Positions 24,920-33,882 are shown, counted from the first letter of the stretch. The stretch: DNA of 64,000 nt from Mycobacterium xenopi (GCF_009936235.1 NZ_AP022314.1:1736001-1800000); one strand, 5' to 3'. Notes: generated by a model from the letters alone, not told the origin. Numbers and translations: made by a program.

Positions 24920-26122
24920 TTAGGCGCTGACTTGTTTGGCCGGCTGCGAGACCTTCATCAACTTCATCAGGTTGCCGCCCATGATCTTCTCTACGTCTTC
25001 TTGATCCAGGCCGGAGAGCTCGTCGACGAAGGTCAGCGGGTCAGCCAATCCCTCAGGGTGCGGCCAGTCCGAGCCGAACACCACCCGGTCAGACCCCACC
25101 ATCTTGACGATGTCGACGAAGTTGTCCTCCCAGAACGGGCTGATGTAGATGCAGCGCTTGAACGCCTCGATCGGGTCTTCGGCGAACGCGTTCGGCATCT
25201 TCTTGTAGACGCCTTTCAGGCCCTTGAACAAATGCGGCACCCACTCCGCGCCGTTTTCGATCGACAGGATCCGCAGCTCCGGGTTGCGTGACAGCGCGCC
25301 GTGGCAAACCAACGCACCCATCGCGTCCTCGATCGGCCGATGACCCATCGCCAGGCTCCGGAATGCAGTGGGCTTAAACGGCAGGAACTCGTCGCCGGGC
25401 TCCCAGGCGTTGAGGAAGTCGGCGTAGCCGCTGTCGGAGGCGTGCATCGACACCGGGATGCCGGCTTTGATGCAGGCCTGCCAGAACGGGTCGAACTCCT
25501 CGAAACCGAACGAGCGGCTGCCGCGGTAGCCGGGCACCGGCGCCGGGCGGACCAGCACGGTGCGCGCACCGCGCTCCAGGCACCATTCGAGTTCTTCGAG
25601 AGCGCGGTCGACGATCGGCAACGTGATCACGGGGGTCGCGAAGATGCGCTCCTTGTAGTTGAACGACCAGGTTTCATACATCCACTGATTGAGCGCGTGG
25701 ATGACGTCGTGCGTCAGCTCCGGGTCGTCCTTCATCCGCTCTTCGACCAGGCTGGCCAGGGTGGGGAACATCAGCGCATAGTCGACGCCGAGCTCGTCCA
25801 TCACCTCCAGCCGCGGCCCTGGCTCGCGGAAGGCGGGGATCGCCTTCATCGGCTCGCCCATGATCTCGCGGTAGCTCTTGCCCCCGCTGCCGTGGCGGAA
25901 GTATTCCTCCTGCGCTCCCGGGCGGGCCACCACCTCGAAGGTCGGGTTGGGGATGTAGTCGCTGATGTGGCCGCGCACCACGATCTTGGTGCGGCCGCGC
26001 ACCTGCACGTAGTCGATCACGTGCTTGCGGTGGTCCGGCAGGAACTTGGTCAGCGCCTCCTGGGTTTCGTACATGTGGTTGTCGGCGTCGAACACCGGAA
26101 ACGGCAGTTCGCGGGACGGCAT
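24920..26122 (-). CDS. Amidohydrolase family 2 protein (400 aa)
   Basis: A metal-dependent TIM-barrel hydrolase/decarboxylase of the amidohydrolase-2 group. The N-terminal VFDADNHMYE supplies the first metal-ligand region, IPVSMHASDSGYAD the second His, and VVFGSDWPHPEG the C-terminal Asp and nearby His. Related proteins decarboxylate aromatic or cyclic acids or hydrolyse lactones. ATG 26122 has an excellent AAGGAGGT four bases upstream. A palindrome at 26167-26181 lies 45 bases upstream. A distant relative is at 47757. The substrate is unknown. Confidence 0.85.
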   Translation of the reverse strand: MPSRELPFPVFDADNHMYETQEALTKFLPDHRKHVIDYVQVRGRTKIVVRGHISDYIPNPTFEVVARPGAQEEYFRHGSGGKSYREIMGEPMKAIPAFREPGPRLEVMDELGVDYALMFPTLASLVEERMKDDPELTHDVIHALNQWMYETWSFNYKERIFATPVITLPIVDRALEELEWCLERGARTVLVRPAPVPGYRGSRSFGFEEFDPFWQACIKAGIPVSMHASDSGYADFLNAWEPGDEFLPFKPTAFRSLAMGHRPIEDAMGALVCHGALSRNPELRILSIENGAEWVPHLFKGLKGVYKKMPNAFAEDPIEAFKRCIYISPFWEDNFVDIVKMVGSDRVVFGSDWPHPEGLADPLTFVDELSGLDQEDVEKIMGGNLMKLMKVSQPAKQVSA

Positions 26123-26166
26123 GGCGACCTCCTTGTAGTGGGTCTTACATGGTCACGGGCAGGTCT

Positions 26167-26181
26167 GGTAATGACGTTACC
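26167..26181. promoter_or_regulatory. Palindrome GGTAATGACGTTACC upstream of amidohydrolase
   Basis: Perfect GGTAA/TTACC arms with a 5-bp centre, 45 bases upstream of the amidohydrolase start and 41 bases downstream of the stop codon of the TetR-hotdog gene (26222). A 12/15 related site lies upstream of that regulator at 27272-27286. The most likely ligand is the TetR-hotdog protein, which is an inference. Confidence 0.55.
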
Positions 26182-26221
26182 ACTCGGCGCGGCGTGACGT
26201 AATAGGTACCCGGAATATTCA

Positions 26222-27229
26222 TCAGGGCTCCTTGTCGTCGCGTTCGATGACGGCAAAGTTCACTGTGGCCGTGGCCGCGAGCTCGTCGTCGACGCTGCGG
26301 AAGATGTCGACCTGCGTGACGAGGGAACGCCGACCGGCCCGCAGGATCCGCGGAACCGCTCGAGCAAAGCCCTCGCGGACCGGCCGCAGATAGCGAACGA
26401 AAAGGTCGGCGGTGGTGAAGCGGGTGCCCGGCGGCAAATGCCGAAGCCCGAGCTGGCCCGCGGCCACGTCGGCCAACGTGGCGATCAGTCCGCCCTGCAG
26501 CGCACCCGAGGTGTTGACCACTTGTGGACGCACCGGTATCTCCATGGCGTCGTCGGGGTGGGCGGCGTCTCGGATGCCGATCTGAGCAAACAGCTCGGAC
26601 AGTGACGGCGACGCCGACTCGGTGTCACCTTGGCCCGCGCCTAAGGCGCGCATGCAAAAGTCGTAGAGTTGGCCGGCGTCGATCGGGATCCCGTTCAATT
26701 CGGCGCCCAGCCAGTGCAGCCGAAGCGCGCCCAGCAAGGTCTGCATGACGATGGCCGATGCGGCTCCCACGTCGAGGCCGGGCCGAAATACTCCTTCGAT
26801 GATGCCGCGGTCGACGATGTCGCGGATGAGTTGGTGCAGCGGCGAGAGAACGCGGGCGTAGTCGCGGGGCCGGGTCTCGGCCAGCTGCTGGTTGTACAGG
26901 GTCAAGGCCCGGTTGAGGCTGTCCTGGGTGCTCGATTCCGGTTGTGCGCTGATGCGGTCGATCACCAGCTTGAGCGCGGCGCTGGCGTCCATCCCGGTGG
27001 TTTCGGTGCGCCAGGCCTGCGCCGACTGAGCCATGGTCCTGTCGAACAGCGCCAGCAATAGGTCGTCCTTGCTGCTGAAATGCTGGTAGAACGCGCGCAG
27101 CGACGTCTTGGCACGCGCGACGATTTCTTGCACGGTGAAGTCGGTGCGTCCGGTTTCCCCCAGGATCGTGACCGCAGTCTTGATGAAGCGTTCTCCGCGG
27201 GTTATTTCGGCTTCGTCCGGGGCGGCCAT
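26222..27229 (-). CDS. TetR regulator fused to a PaaI-type hotdog thioesterase domain (335 aa)
   Basis: Residues about 12-58 form a TetR helix-turn-helix (FTVQEIVARAKTSLRAFYQH then FSSKDDLLLALFDRT), followed by a helical ligand-binding region to about 205. Residues about 215-330 are a hotdog-fold acyl-CoA thioesterase-like domain: IPVRPQVVNTSGALQGGLIA then TLADVAAGQLG, DLFVRYLRPVREGFARAVPR and SLVTQVDIFRS. Ordinary TetR proteins end near residue 200. The fused domain could sense or hydrolyse an acyl-CoA inducer. ATG 27229 follows AGGAGAC. It lies between the amidohydrolase it may control and the CoA ligase/acyl-CoA dehydrogenase operon. Confidence 0.85.
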   Translation of the reverse strand: MAAPDEAEITRGERFIKTAVTILGETGRTDFTVQEIVARAKTSLRAFYQHFSSKDDLLLALFDRTMAQSAQAWRTETTGMDASAALKLVIDRISAQPESSTQDSLNRALTLYNQQLAETRPRDYARVLSPLHQLIRDIVDRGIIEGVFRPGLDVGAASAIVMQTLLGALRLHWLGAELNGIPIDAGQLYDFCMRALGAGQGDTESASPSLSELFAQIGIRDAAHPDDAMEIPVRPQVVNTSGALQGGLIATLADVAAGQLGLRHLPPGTRFTTADLFVRYLRPVREGFARAVPRILRAGRRSLVTQVDIFRSVDDELAATATVNFAVIERDDKEP

Positions 27230-27271
27230 CGGTGTGTCTCCTCATTGGTGTCCGCGTCTGACGGCTGCTTT

Positions 27272-27286
27272 GAGAATGAGGTTACC
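27272..27286. promoter_or_regulatory. Putative operator upstream of TetR-hotdog gene
   Basis: GAGAATGAGGTTACC matches the 26167-26181 palindrome at 12 of 15 positions, including AATGA and GTTACC. It lies 43 bases upstream of the regulator start, where an autoregulatory operator would be expected. Confidence 0.4.
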
Positions 27287-27339
27287 GCGTTGGCCACGGT
27301 GCGTGTGCAGCAGATGTCGGCACCAGCGGAACGCCCTGC

Positions 27340-28839
27340 TTATCCACCCCTGGCTTGGACCATCGTGGATCGGTTGACCTTTGTCGCCGCAGTTCGGGGG
27401 ATCTGGTCGACGAACTCGACGGTCTTGGGCACTTTGTAGCCAGCAAGTCGGCTCTTGGCGTAGTCGATCACCTGCTGCTCGGTCAGCGCAGCCGAATCGG
27501 CTGGCTGGACCACGGCGTGGACTCGGCGTCCCCACTGCGGGTCGGAGAGTCCGATGACCACGACGTCGGCGATGTCGGGGTGCTCGGCAAGGGCGCACTC
27601 CACCTCTGCCGGGAAAACATTCGCGCCGCCCGTGATGATCATGTCGGCGCGACGGTCGGCGATGTAGAGATAGCCGTCTGCGTCCAAATGGCCGATATCC
27701 CCGGCAGAACGAAATCCGTCCGGGGTCGACGGTAGGGGCGGTGCGCCGCCCAGATAGCGGTACCCGGCGCTCATCGGCGCGCGCAGATAGACCTCGCCTT
27801 GCTGTCCGGGGCCAAGCTGTTTGCCCCGTTCGTCGAGGATGCGGATCTCGGTGCCCCGGAATCCGCGGCCCACGCTGCCCGGATGCGCCAGCCACTCGTC
27901 GCCGCGCAGCGCGGTGAGCCCGAGATTCTCCGTCATCCCGTAGGCCATCAAGATCCGCTCAGGGCTGAGCAGCTCGAACCACGTGTGCAGCAGCGCGGGC
28001 GGCATCACCGCGGCGCCCTGCAAAATCCATGCGACGCTGGAGAAATCGCGTCGGCGGATATCGGGCAGTGCGGCGATGCGTGCCAGCATCGTTGGCGTGG
28101 CGGTGAAGTTAGTGACCCGGTATCGTTCGATCGAGTCGACAACTGTTGCGGCGTCAAACTTTTCCAGGACCACCAGGCGGTCACCGCCCAGCAGGTTATT
28201 GAGCGGGGCGAAGCCGTTGGTGTGATACATCGGGCCGGGCACCAGAATCGTCTGCGGCTGAGGCACCGCCATCCAGTGGGCCATGAACGGCACGCTGTGC
28301 TCGGGCGTCCACAGCGCCCGCGCCAGGTTGAGAATCACCTTGGGCAGGCCGGTCGAGCCGCTGCTGCATATCCCGTTGACCATGGGGGAGACCACATCCG
28401 GTAGCGGGCGGTCGGATTCCCGGGCCGCGCGCGACGCCAGCACCGAGCTGTGCTGCTCGTCGACGAGGACGACGGGGTCGATCACCTTGAGCACTCGCGA
28501 ACGCTCCCAGTCGGGCAGATCCCAGCGCATCGGAACGGGGACGGCCCCAATCTTCCAACACCCCAGCGCAGCCAAGACCAATTCCTCTGAATTCGGGATC
28601 GCCAGCGCCACAAGCGAACCCATCTCCGCACCAGCCGCGGCCAGGGCTCGGCCCCACTGATTGGCGCGAGCGTCGAGTTCACCGAAGCTCATGGCGTGTG
28701 TGCGGCCGTCGGGCGCTACCGTGACCACAGCCCGCTCGTCGACGGATTGCTCCGCGAGTTGGCGCAGCCGGGTCCCGAACGGAATCCCGTCATGCTCCTG
28801 GCCGGGGGCAACCCCGGCGGCGATCGGGCCGACGCTCAC
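27340..28839 (-). CDS. Acyl-CoA synthetase (FadD-like, 499 aa)
   Basis: An AMP-forming CoA ligase, the last gene of a five-gene coupled operon. It has the phosphate loop ICSSGSTGLPKV, MAYGMTENLGLTALRGDEWL, the hinge in SAGDIGHLDADGYLYIADRR, and a C-terminal Lys in AATKVNRST. The GTG start at 28839 overlaps the stop of the preceding acyl-CoA dehydrogenase (GTGA); open frame upstream of it is not coding. It would activate the acid that the four neighbouring dehydrogenase subunits oxidise. Confidence 0.88.
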   Translation of the reverse strand: MSVGPIAAGVAPGQEHDGIPFGTRLRQLAEQSVDERAVVTVAPDGRTHAMSFGELDARANQWGRALAAAGAEMGSLVALAIPNSEELVLAALGCWKIGAVPVPMRWDLPDWERSRVLKVIDPVVLVDEQHSSVLASRAARESDRPLPDVVSPMVNGICSSGSTGLPKVILNLARALWTPEHSVPFMAHWMAVPQPQTILVPGPMYHTNGFAPLNNLLGGDRLVVLEKFDAATVVDSIERYRVTNFTATPTMLARIAALPDIRRRDFSSVAWILQGAAVMPPALLHTWFELLSPERILMAYGMTENLGLTALRGDEWLAHPGSVGRGFRGTEIRILDERGKQLGPGQQGEVYLRAPMSAGYRYLGGAPPLPSTPDGFRSAGDIGHLDADGYLYIADRRADMIITGGANVFPAEVECALAEHPDIADVVVIGLSDPQWGRRVHAVVQPADSAALTEQQVIDYAKSRLAGYKVPKTVEFVDQIPRTAATKVNRSTMVQARGG

Positions 28840-29774
28840 GGTGTGGCCACCGGTTGGTTGAACAGCGTTTCCAGCCGCCCGTCGCGCACGTCCGGTACCA
28901 GCCGCAAAGCGAGTTCCTCGGCGCCTGCTGGCAGCCGGATCAGCGGTTGGGTGTGGCGGTCGATGACGCTGACGTCGGATTCGTCGCAGAAACCCAGCGC
29001 ACCGAGCAGCTGGTGCGACGTGCGCAGCACGTGGCGTGCGGTTTCGACGGCCTTGAGCCGAAGAACCAGGGTATCCGCCGAAAAAGCCTGAGGTCGCGCT
29101 GATTCCGATCGCCACGCGGTGTACTTGGCCAGTTCCTCAAGCCCGCGTACCGCCACGGCCGCTTCCGCGACGGCGAACCGGACGGCCTGAAAGTCCGCCA
29201 GGGGTTTGCCGAACTGGATGCGGGTGTTGACGTGTTCGGTGACGATCTGCAGTGACCGCTGCACCGCGCCGAGAATCCGCCACGACCCCAGCAGCAGGTG
29301 CAGCGAGACGTGGGCGGCCGGCACCGTCCCATCCGGTGGGCTCAGCGTGACCGGCACCAGAAACGGCCCCAGCTTGGCATTGGTCCTCGATGACAGCTGC
29401 ACGCGGTAGCGGTTGGCGTCGAGGTCGGCGGCGACCCAGTCGCCCGGCAGGTCTCCGTGGTCGATGCGCGGGCCCTTGGGATTCACCAGAGCCAGCCGCG
29501 CGCCGTCGATCGAAAGCAGTTCTTCGACAAGCGGATAGGGCAGCGCGGAAGCGCCGGCGGCCTGGCACAGCACCGCGCCGGCAAGCAGGTCGTCCAACGA
29601 GGAGCGGACATCGAGGTCGAACGCGCCGAGGTCGACCAGCGCGCGCCGAGCCTCTTGGCGGACGTCGTCGTCGGTCTCGGCCCGCAACGCGGCCTGCGGC
29701 CCGCCCAGTCGCGCGAGCCGTTTGGCAGCGACTGCGGCGAACTCGGAAATATCTTTTGGCAGCGTGGTATTCAC
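28836..29774 (-). CDS. Acyl-CoA dehydrogenase, short subunit (312 aa)
   Basis: A shortened acyl-CoA dehydrogenase-fold protein; most family members have 370-410 residues. The C-terminal helical domain is recognisable by NTRIQFGKPLADFQAVRFAV, ARHVLRTSHQLLGALGFCDE and the VIDRHTQPLIRLPAG end. The N-terminal half is poorly conserved and the middle beta domain looks abbreviated. This pattern matches the degenerate subunit of FadE heterotetramers. Start and stop overlap both neighbours (ATGA and GTGA). Confidence 0.8.
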   Translation of the reverse strand: MNTTLPKDISEFAAVAAKRLARLGGPQAALRAETDDDVRQEARRALVDLGAFDLDVRSSLDDLLAGAVLCQAAGASALPYPLVEELLSIDGARLALVNPKGPRIDHGDLPGDWVAADLDANRYRVQLSSRTNAKLGPFLVPVTLSPPDGTVPAAHVSLHLLLGSWRILGAVQRSLQIVTEHVNTRIQFGKPLADFQAVRFAVAEAAVAVRGLEELAKYTAWRSESARPQAFSADTLVLRLKAVETARHVLRTSHQLLGALGFCDESDVSVIDRHTQPLIRLPAGAEELALRLVPDVRDGRLETLFNQPVATP

Positions 29775-30928
29775 CGATGCTCTCCCAAGACGTCGCGGGC
29801 CACGAGCATTTTCTGCACCTCGATGGTTCCCGATGCCACGGTCGCCGCTTGCGCGTAGCGCCAGTGGTCTTCGACCGCACCATGCAAAACCGCCGAGTAG
29901 CCGCTGTCCAGCGCAACCGGACCCAGGGCATCGAACAGCAGCTCGGCGACCTGTTGATCGCAGGTGGTGGCCGCGATGCGGGCCGCGCTGGCGGCCGCCC
30001 CAGCCGACGGGTCATCTTGCAGCGACACCGCTCGGTAGGCCAGCAGCCTGGCAACCCGCAAATCGACCAACGCCCGCACCCAGCGGCTACGGATCGATTC
30101 GGGCAGGGCGTCCCAGTCATCGCCGAGCTCAGTGCGCATCCGCTCCAGCAGCGACTCACACCGCGCGTAGCGGGCGATGCCGACGCGCTCGAATGCCAGC
30201 GCTTCGCGCATCACCCGCCAGCCGTCGCCGACCTCGCCGAGCACATCTTCGGGAAACGCCTGCACCCCGTCGAGGAACATCTCGTTGAGGTGATGCGGGC
30301 CAAGCATCGACCGGATCGGCCGCACCGTGATCCCCGGTCGGTCCATCGGAATGAGAAACAGCGTAAGCCGCCGTGATTTGGGTGCATCCGGGTCGGTGCA
30401 CGCGGCCAGCACACACCATGAGGCCATCTGCGCATACGACGTCCACACCTTTTGACCGGTGATGCGCCACCCGTCGCCGTCGGGAACCGCGCGGGTACGC
30501 AGCGATGCCAGGTCGGTTCCCGCTTCCGGTTCGGAAAACCCTTGGCACCAGATCACTTCGCCGGACGCGATCGCCGACAGATGTTGCGCTTTCTGTTCCG
30601 GGGTGCCATAGCGCATCACCGCCGGGCCGACCCAGTTGATCCCCATGTACTGTGCGCCGCGCGGTTCATGATGGGCCCACATCTCTTCCCGCAGCACGGT
30701 CTGCTGCCAGATCGATCCTCCTGCGCCGCCGTGCTCTTTCGGCCAGGCCAGTGCGAGCAGGCCTTCGGAAGCCAGAAGTTTGCAGAAGGACTCGGTGGTG
30801 GCAAGGTCTTCCGGGTCGTCGGTGCACGCGCCCAGGAAGCCTTCCGGGATATGGGTGGCTATCAGCTGCCGCAATCGTTTTCGCAATTCGCCGGCGTCGG
30901 CGCCGAGGTCGTAGTCCATTGTCGTCAT
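29771..30928 (-). CDS. Acyl-CoA dehydrogenase (385 aa)
   Basis: A full-length acyl-CoA dehydrogenase. LLALAWPKEHGGAGGSIWQQ, CQGFSEPEAGTDLASLRTRA, ITGQKVWTSYAQMASWCVLA and the C-terminal VASGTIEVQKMLVARDVLGE are family landmarks for FAD and substrate binding. ATG 30928 overlaps the stop of the upstream dehydrogenase by ATGA, and its own stop overlaps the next start by ATGA. It probably pairs with the 28836 product. Confidence 0.88.
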   Translation of the reverse strand: MTTMDYDLGADAGELRKRLRQLIATHIPEGFLGACTDDPEDLATTESFCKLLASEGLLALAWPKEHGGAGGSIWQQTVLREEMWAHHEPRGAQYMGINWVGPAVMRYGTPEQKAQHLSAIASGEVIWCQGFSEPEAGTDLASLRTRAVPDGDGWRITGQKVWTSYAQMASWCVLAACTDPDAPKSRRLTLFLIPMDRPGITVRPIRSMLGPHHLNEMFLDGVQAFPEDVLGEVGDGWRVMREALAFERVGIARYARCESLLERMRTELGDDWDALPESIRSRWVRALVDLRVARLLAYRAVSLQDDPSAGAAASAARIAATTCDQQVAELLFDALGPVALDSGYSAVLHGAVEDHWRYAQAATVASGTIEVQKMLVARDVLGEHR

Positions 30929-32049
30929 CCCTTCGGCAGTCCGAGCAGCCGCTCGCCGATGATGTTGCGCTGGATCTCCGACGTGCCGCCGTAGATGGTC
31001 GCGGCCAGCGCGTCCTGACGTTCGAACAGCAAGTCTGGGTCGCAGCTGGACTGTGGGCCAGCCGCAGTCGCGTTGAGTTCCCAAACACGTTGCAGCGTAA
31101 CCGATCCTAGCAGCTTAAGGATGTCTGCTTCCGGGCTGGGCCGGCCATTGAGTTCGTCGTGCAGTGCCCGGTATCCGGTGGCCCGCAGCGCTTCGGCGTC
31201 GGCGAGCAGCGTGCCCAGTTCGGCGTAGAGGTCCTCGCCGTCCGGCACGAGCGGGCGGGTTTGGCGAATCGAGTCGAGGCCGCGCTGGATTTCCACCCAG
31301 TTCATGATCCAGATCATCTGGCGTTCGTGGTGCAGTGACGACAAGGCGACGTGCCAGCCGCCGTCCAGCGGACCCAGCAGGTTGGCCACCGGCACCTCGA
31401 CGTCGTCGAGAAACATCTCGCAGAACGTCTCGTCGGAGATCGACGCCATCCGAATGGGTTTGACGGTCACTCCGGGCGACTGCAGGTCAAGGATCAGGCA
31501 GGAAATGCCGCGATGTTTGGGTGCGGCCGGATCGGTGCGGGCGTACAGCGTGCACCACCGCGAGAGATGTGCTTGCGTGGTCCAGATCTTGCGGCCGTTG
31601 ACCCGGAACACGTCACCGTGACGCTCGGCGCGGGTGCGCAAGCCGGCGAAGTCCGACCCGGCTTCGGGCTCGGACATGCCCAGTGCCCACCATTCGTCGC
31701 CGCGCAGCAGCGGTACGAGCAGCCGGTCGATCTGCTCTGTGGTACCGAACTGGCGGATCGCGGGAGCAACGACGTTGGGCCCGGCGATGTTGGGCAGTTT
31801 GGGGGCCGAGCGCATCGCCGCCTCGAGCCGGATTTCCATCGCCTCCCGCAAACCCAGCGATCGTCCGCCGTGCTCGCGCGGCCAGGTCGGCTGCAGCCAT
31901 CCGGCCTCGAAGGCGGCGCGCTGGTAGTCGCGGCGCAGCGTGAGGTCCCAACGGTAATCCCGGTAGCGCTCGTAGTAGTCACGCGGCAAGAAGTCGGTCA
32001 GCCAGGCGGCGAACTCGCTGACTATTTCCGGTGTCGCGGTCGTTGTCAC
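30925..32049 (-). CDS. Acyl-CoA dehydrogenase (374 aa)
   Basis: A full-length acyl-CoA dehydrogenase. WLQPTWPREHGGRSLGLREA, ALGMSEPEAGSDFAGLRTRA, VNGRKIWTTQAHLSRWCTLY and IYGGTSEIQRNIIGERLLGL are well conserved. The start is GTG 32049, overlapping the preceding stop (GTGA). It most likely forms a heterotetramer with the frameshifted subunit encoded upstream at 32046-33112. Confidence 0.88.
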   Translation of the reverse strand: MTTTATPEIVSEFAAWLTDFLPRDYYERYRDYRWDLTLRRDYQRAAFEAGWLQPTWPREHGGRSLGLREAMEIRLEAAMRSAPKLPNIAGPNVVAPAIRQFGTTEQIDRLLVPLLRGDEWWALGMSEPEAGSDFAGLRTRAERHGDVFRVNGRKIWTTQAHLSRWCTLYARTDPAAPKHRGISCLILDLQSPGVTVKPIRMASISDETFCEMFLDDVEVPVANLLGPLDGGWHVALSSLHHERQMIWIMNWVEIQRGLDSIRQTRPLVPDGEDLYAELGTLLADAEALRATGYRALHDELNGRPSPEADILKLLGSVTLQRVWELNATAAGPQSSCDPDLLFERQDALAATIYGGTSEIQRNIIGERLLGLPKG

Positions 32050-33112
32050 GTTGTGCTCCTGGCGAACCGGCGGCCGACTGCGTGGTAAAGCGCACGACTA
32101 TCGCCCAGCGCCGCCGCGCGTTGCCATGCGTGCCGCAGGTACAGATGAATGTCGTGCTCCCAGGTCTGCGCGATTGCGCCGTGCACCTGTACCGCGGTGC
32201 GTGCACAGCTCAGTGCCGCGTCGCCGCCGCCGCCTTGGCCAGCGCCGCGGCGGTCCAGCCATCGGCGGCGGTGGTGGAGGGATCGTCGAGGCGTGCCGCC
32301 GCCAAATAGGTCAGGCTGCGGGCACGCTCCACACTGACGTAGTTGTCGGCCAGCGCGTGCTTGACCCCTTGAAAGGCGCCGATCGGCTTGCCGAATTGCT
32401 GGCGCGACTTCGCATGCTCGACTGAACGCGCCAGCGCGGCACTGGCTACGCCGACGAGGTCGGCAGCCGCCGCGAGAAGCGCTGGCGCTAAAGCCGTTTC
32501 GAGGTCGACCGGGGCCCTAATCACCGGCTCGAGGTCGATCGTGACGTCGGCCAGCGGCTGGGCGGGATCGGTGCAGTCGGTCGGCTGCGTGCTGATGCCG
32601 CAGCCGTTGCGCGCGACCGCGGCCACCACGCCATCGCCGGCGGCGGCCAAGGTGACGATCAACTCGGCGCGCGAAACATCTGCCACCGCGACGGCACGTC
32701 CTCGCAGCCGCCCACTCTGCAGTGTCATCGGCACGCCGGGCAGCCGCTGTCCCGGCGGGTGCACAGCGAGCGTAGCCACGACGCCGCCGGCGATTTCAGT
32801 CAACGGTCCCTCGCCTGCCGGACCGCACGCCCCCAACACGCCCGCCGCCAGACCGACGCTGCTGAGCAGCGGAACCGGAGCAATCGCGGCACCGCATTGC
32901 TCCAACACCACAACGCGCTCGACGATGCCGAAATCCCCGCCGGGCGTAGCGAGCTCCGTCCAGCCCAAGTCGACGATGGTCTTCCACAGCGTGCACCAGT
33001 ACTCGGGATCGGTCAAAGCCTGGCGGGCGACGTCGGGCGGGCACTCGGTGCGCAGAATGTCGCGCACGCTGTCGCGCAGCGCGAGTTGCTCAGCAGTCAG
33101 CCCGACATCCAT
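32046..33112 (-). pseudogene. Acyl-CoA dehydrogenase subunit, one frameshift near the C-terminus
   Basis: The first gene of the five-gene operon. It starts MDVGLTAEQLALRDSVRDIL and shows the FadE partner features ALARSVEHAKSRQQFGKPIG and FQGVKHALADNYVSVERARS. After AALAKAAAA the frame runs to an early stop. In another frame the missing end continues: ALSCARTAVQVHGAIAQTWE, HDIHLYLRHAWQRAAALGDS and a stop that overlaps the next GTG. One base is missing in a GCG-repeat at about 32219-32232. About 56 C-terminal residues are lost if the indel is real. The CG-rich repeat makes a sequencing error quite possible. Confidence 0.85.
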
Positions 33113-33129
33113 ACAGCCCCTAACATCAT

Positions 33130-33145
33130 AAAAATAGTAAACTAG
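33130..33145. promoter_or_regulatory. AT-rich promoter motif upstream of acyl-CoA dehydrogenase operon
   Basis: AAAAATAGTAAACTAG in the short spacer between the SDR stop (33157) and the dehydrogenase start (33112). On the coding (minus) strand a TATGAT -10-like box lies at 33125-33130, about 13 bases before the ATG, so the leader is very short. TAGTAAACTA is an internal palindrome. One of six related motifs in the window. Confidence 0.5.
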
Positions 33146-33156
33146 CGATACGGGCG

Positions 33157-33882
33157 TCAATCTGTGTGGCGTGCCGCCGCGCGTCGGCGAGCCTCGGTCG
33201 GCACGATCGGCGGCCGAGCGAAGGGGCCGCGCCGCACCGCCTGCAGCCGGATTTCCGGCAGGTCCACCGACGGGTCCACGGTGTCTAGCCACGCGACGGC
33301 CTCGGCGACATCGGAGACCTGGATCGCGTGCATCTCGAACGGAACGTCTTGCAGCATCTCGGTTTCCACCGGTCCCGGCGTCACAATATGGACCGCGATG
33401 CCGTCGCGGTCGACCTCCAGCGCCAGCGCGCGGGCGAATGCGTTCATACCGGCCTTCGACGCCGAGTAGGCGGTGCGCGCCATCATCGGCTCGTGCGCCG
33501 CGGAGGACGAAATGAATACCAGCCGCGAGCCTGCCTGCATTCGGGGCAGGACCGCCGACGTCACCACGAAGCAGGAATCCAGGTTGGCGGATATGATCGC
33601 CCGCCACTGCTCGACTGTCTGCTTGCGCGCGTAGGTTCCGCCCAGGACTCCCGCCGCATGCACGACGAGATCGATGGTCTCCAATGTGGCTATCGCGCTG
33701 GGAAATGCCACGGGATCGGACGCGTCGGCCACGAGGTAGCGGGCACCGATCTCGTCGGCCGCGGCCCGCAACGGTTCCTCGCGGCGTGCGCAGAGCACCA
33801 CGTCGTAGCCGAGGTCGCACAGCTTTCGTGCGCATGCCTTGCCGATTCCACCGCTGCCGCCGGTGACCAATGCGGTTCTCAC
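33157..33882 (-). CDS. SDR-family oxidoreductase (241 aa)
   Basis: A short-chain dehydrogenase with TGGSGGIG near residue 7-14, HAAGVLGG at the NNAG position, ISSSAAHE with the catalytic Ser, YSASK with Tyr and Lys, and HIVTPGPVETEM after it. The GTG at 33882 starts the canonical VRTALVTGG. The longer upstream frame overlaps the regulator gene and is unlikely. It is unclear whether it shares a transcript with the GntR gene 31 bases upstream. Likely reduces or oxidises a ketone/alcohol intermediate. Confidence 0.83.
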   Translation of the reverse strand: MRTALVTGGSGGIGKACARKLCDLGYDVVLCARREEPLRAAADEIGARYLVADASDPVAFPSAIATLETIDLVVHAAGVLGGTYARKQTVEQWRAIISANLDSCFVVTSAVLPRMQAGSRLVFISSSAAHEPMMARTAYSASKAGMNAFARALALEVDRDGIAVHIVTPGPVETEMLQDVPFEMHAIQVSDVAEAVAWLDTVDPSVDLPEIRLQAVRRGPFARPPIVPTEARRRAAARHTD

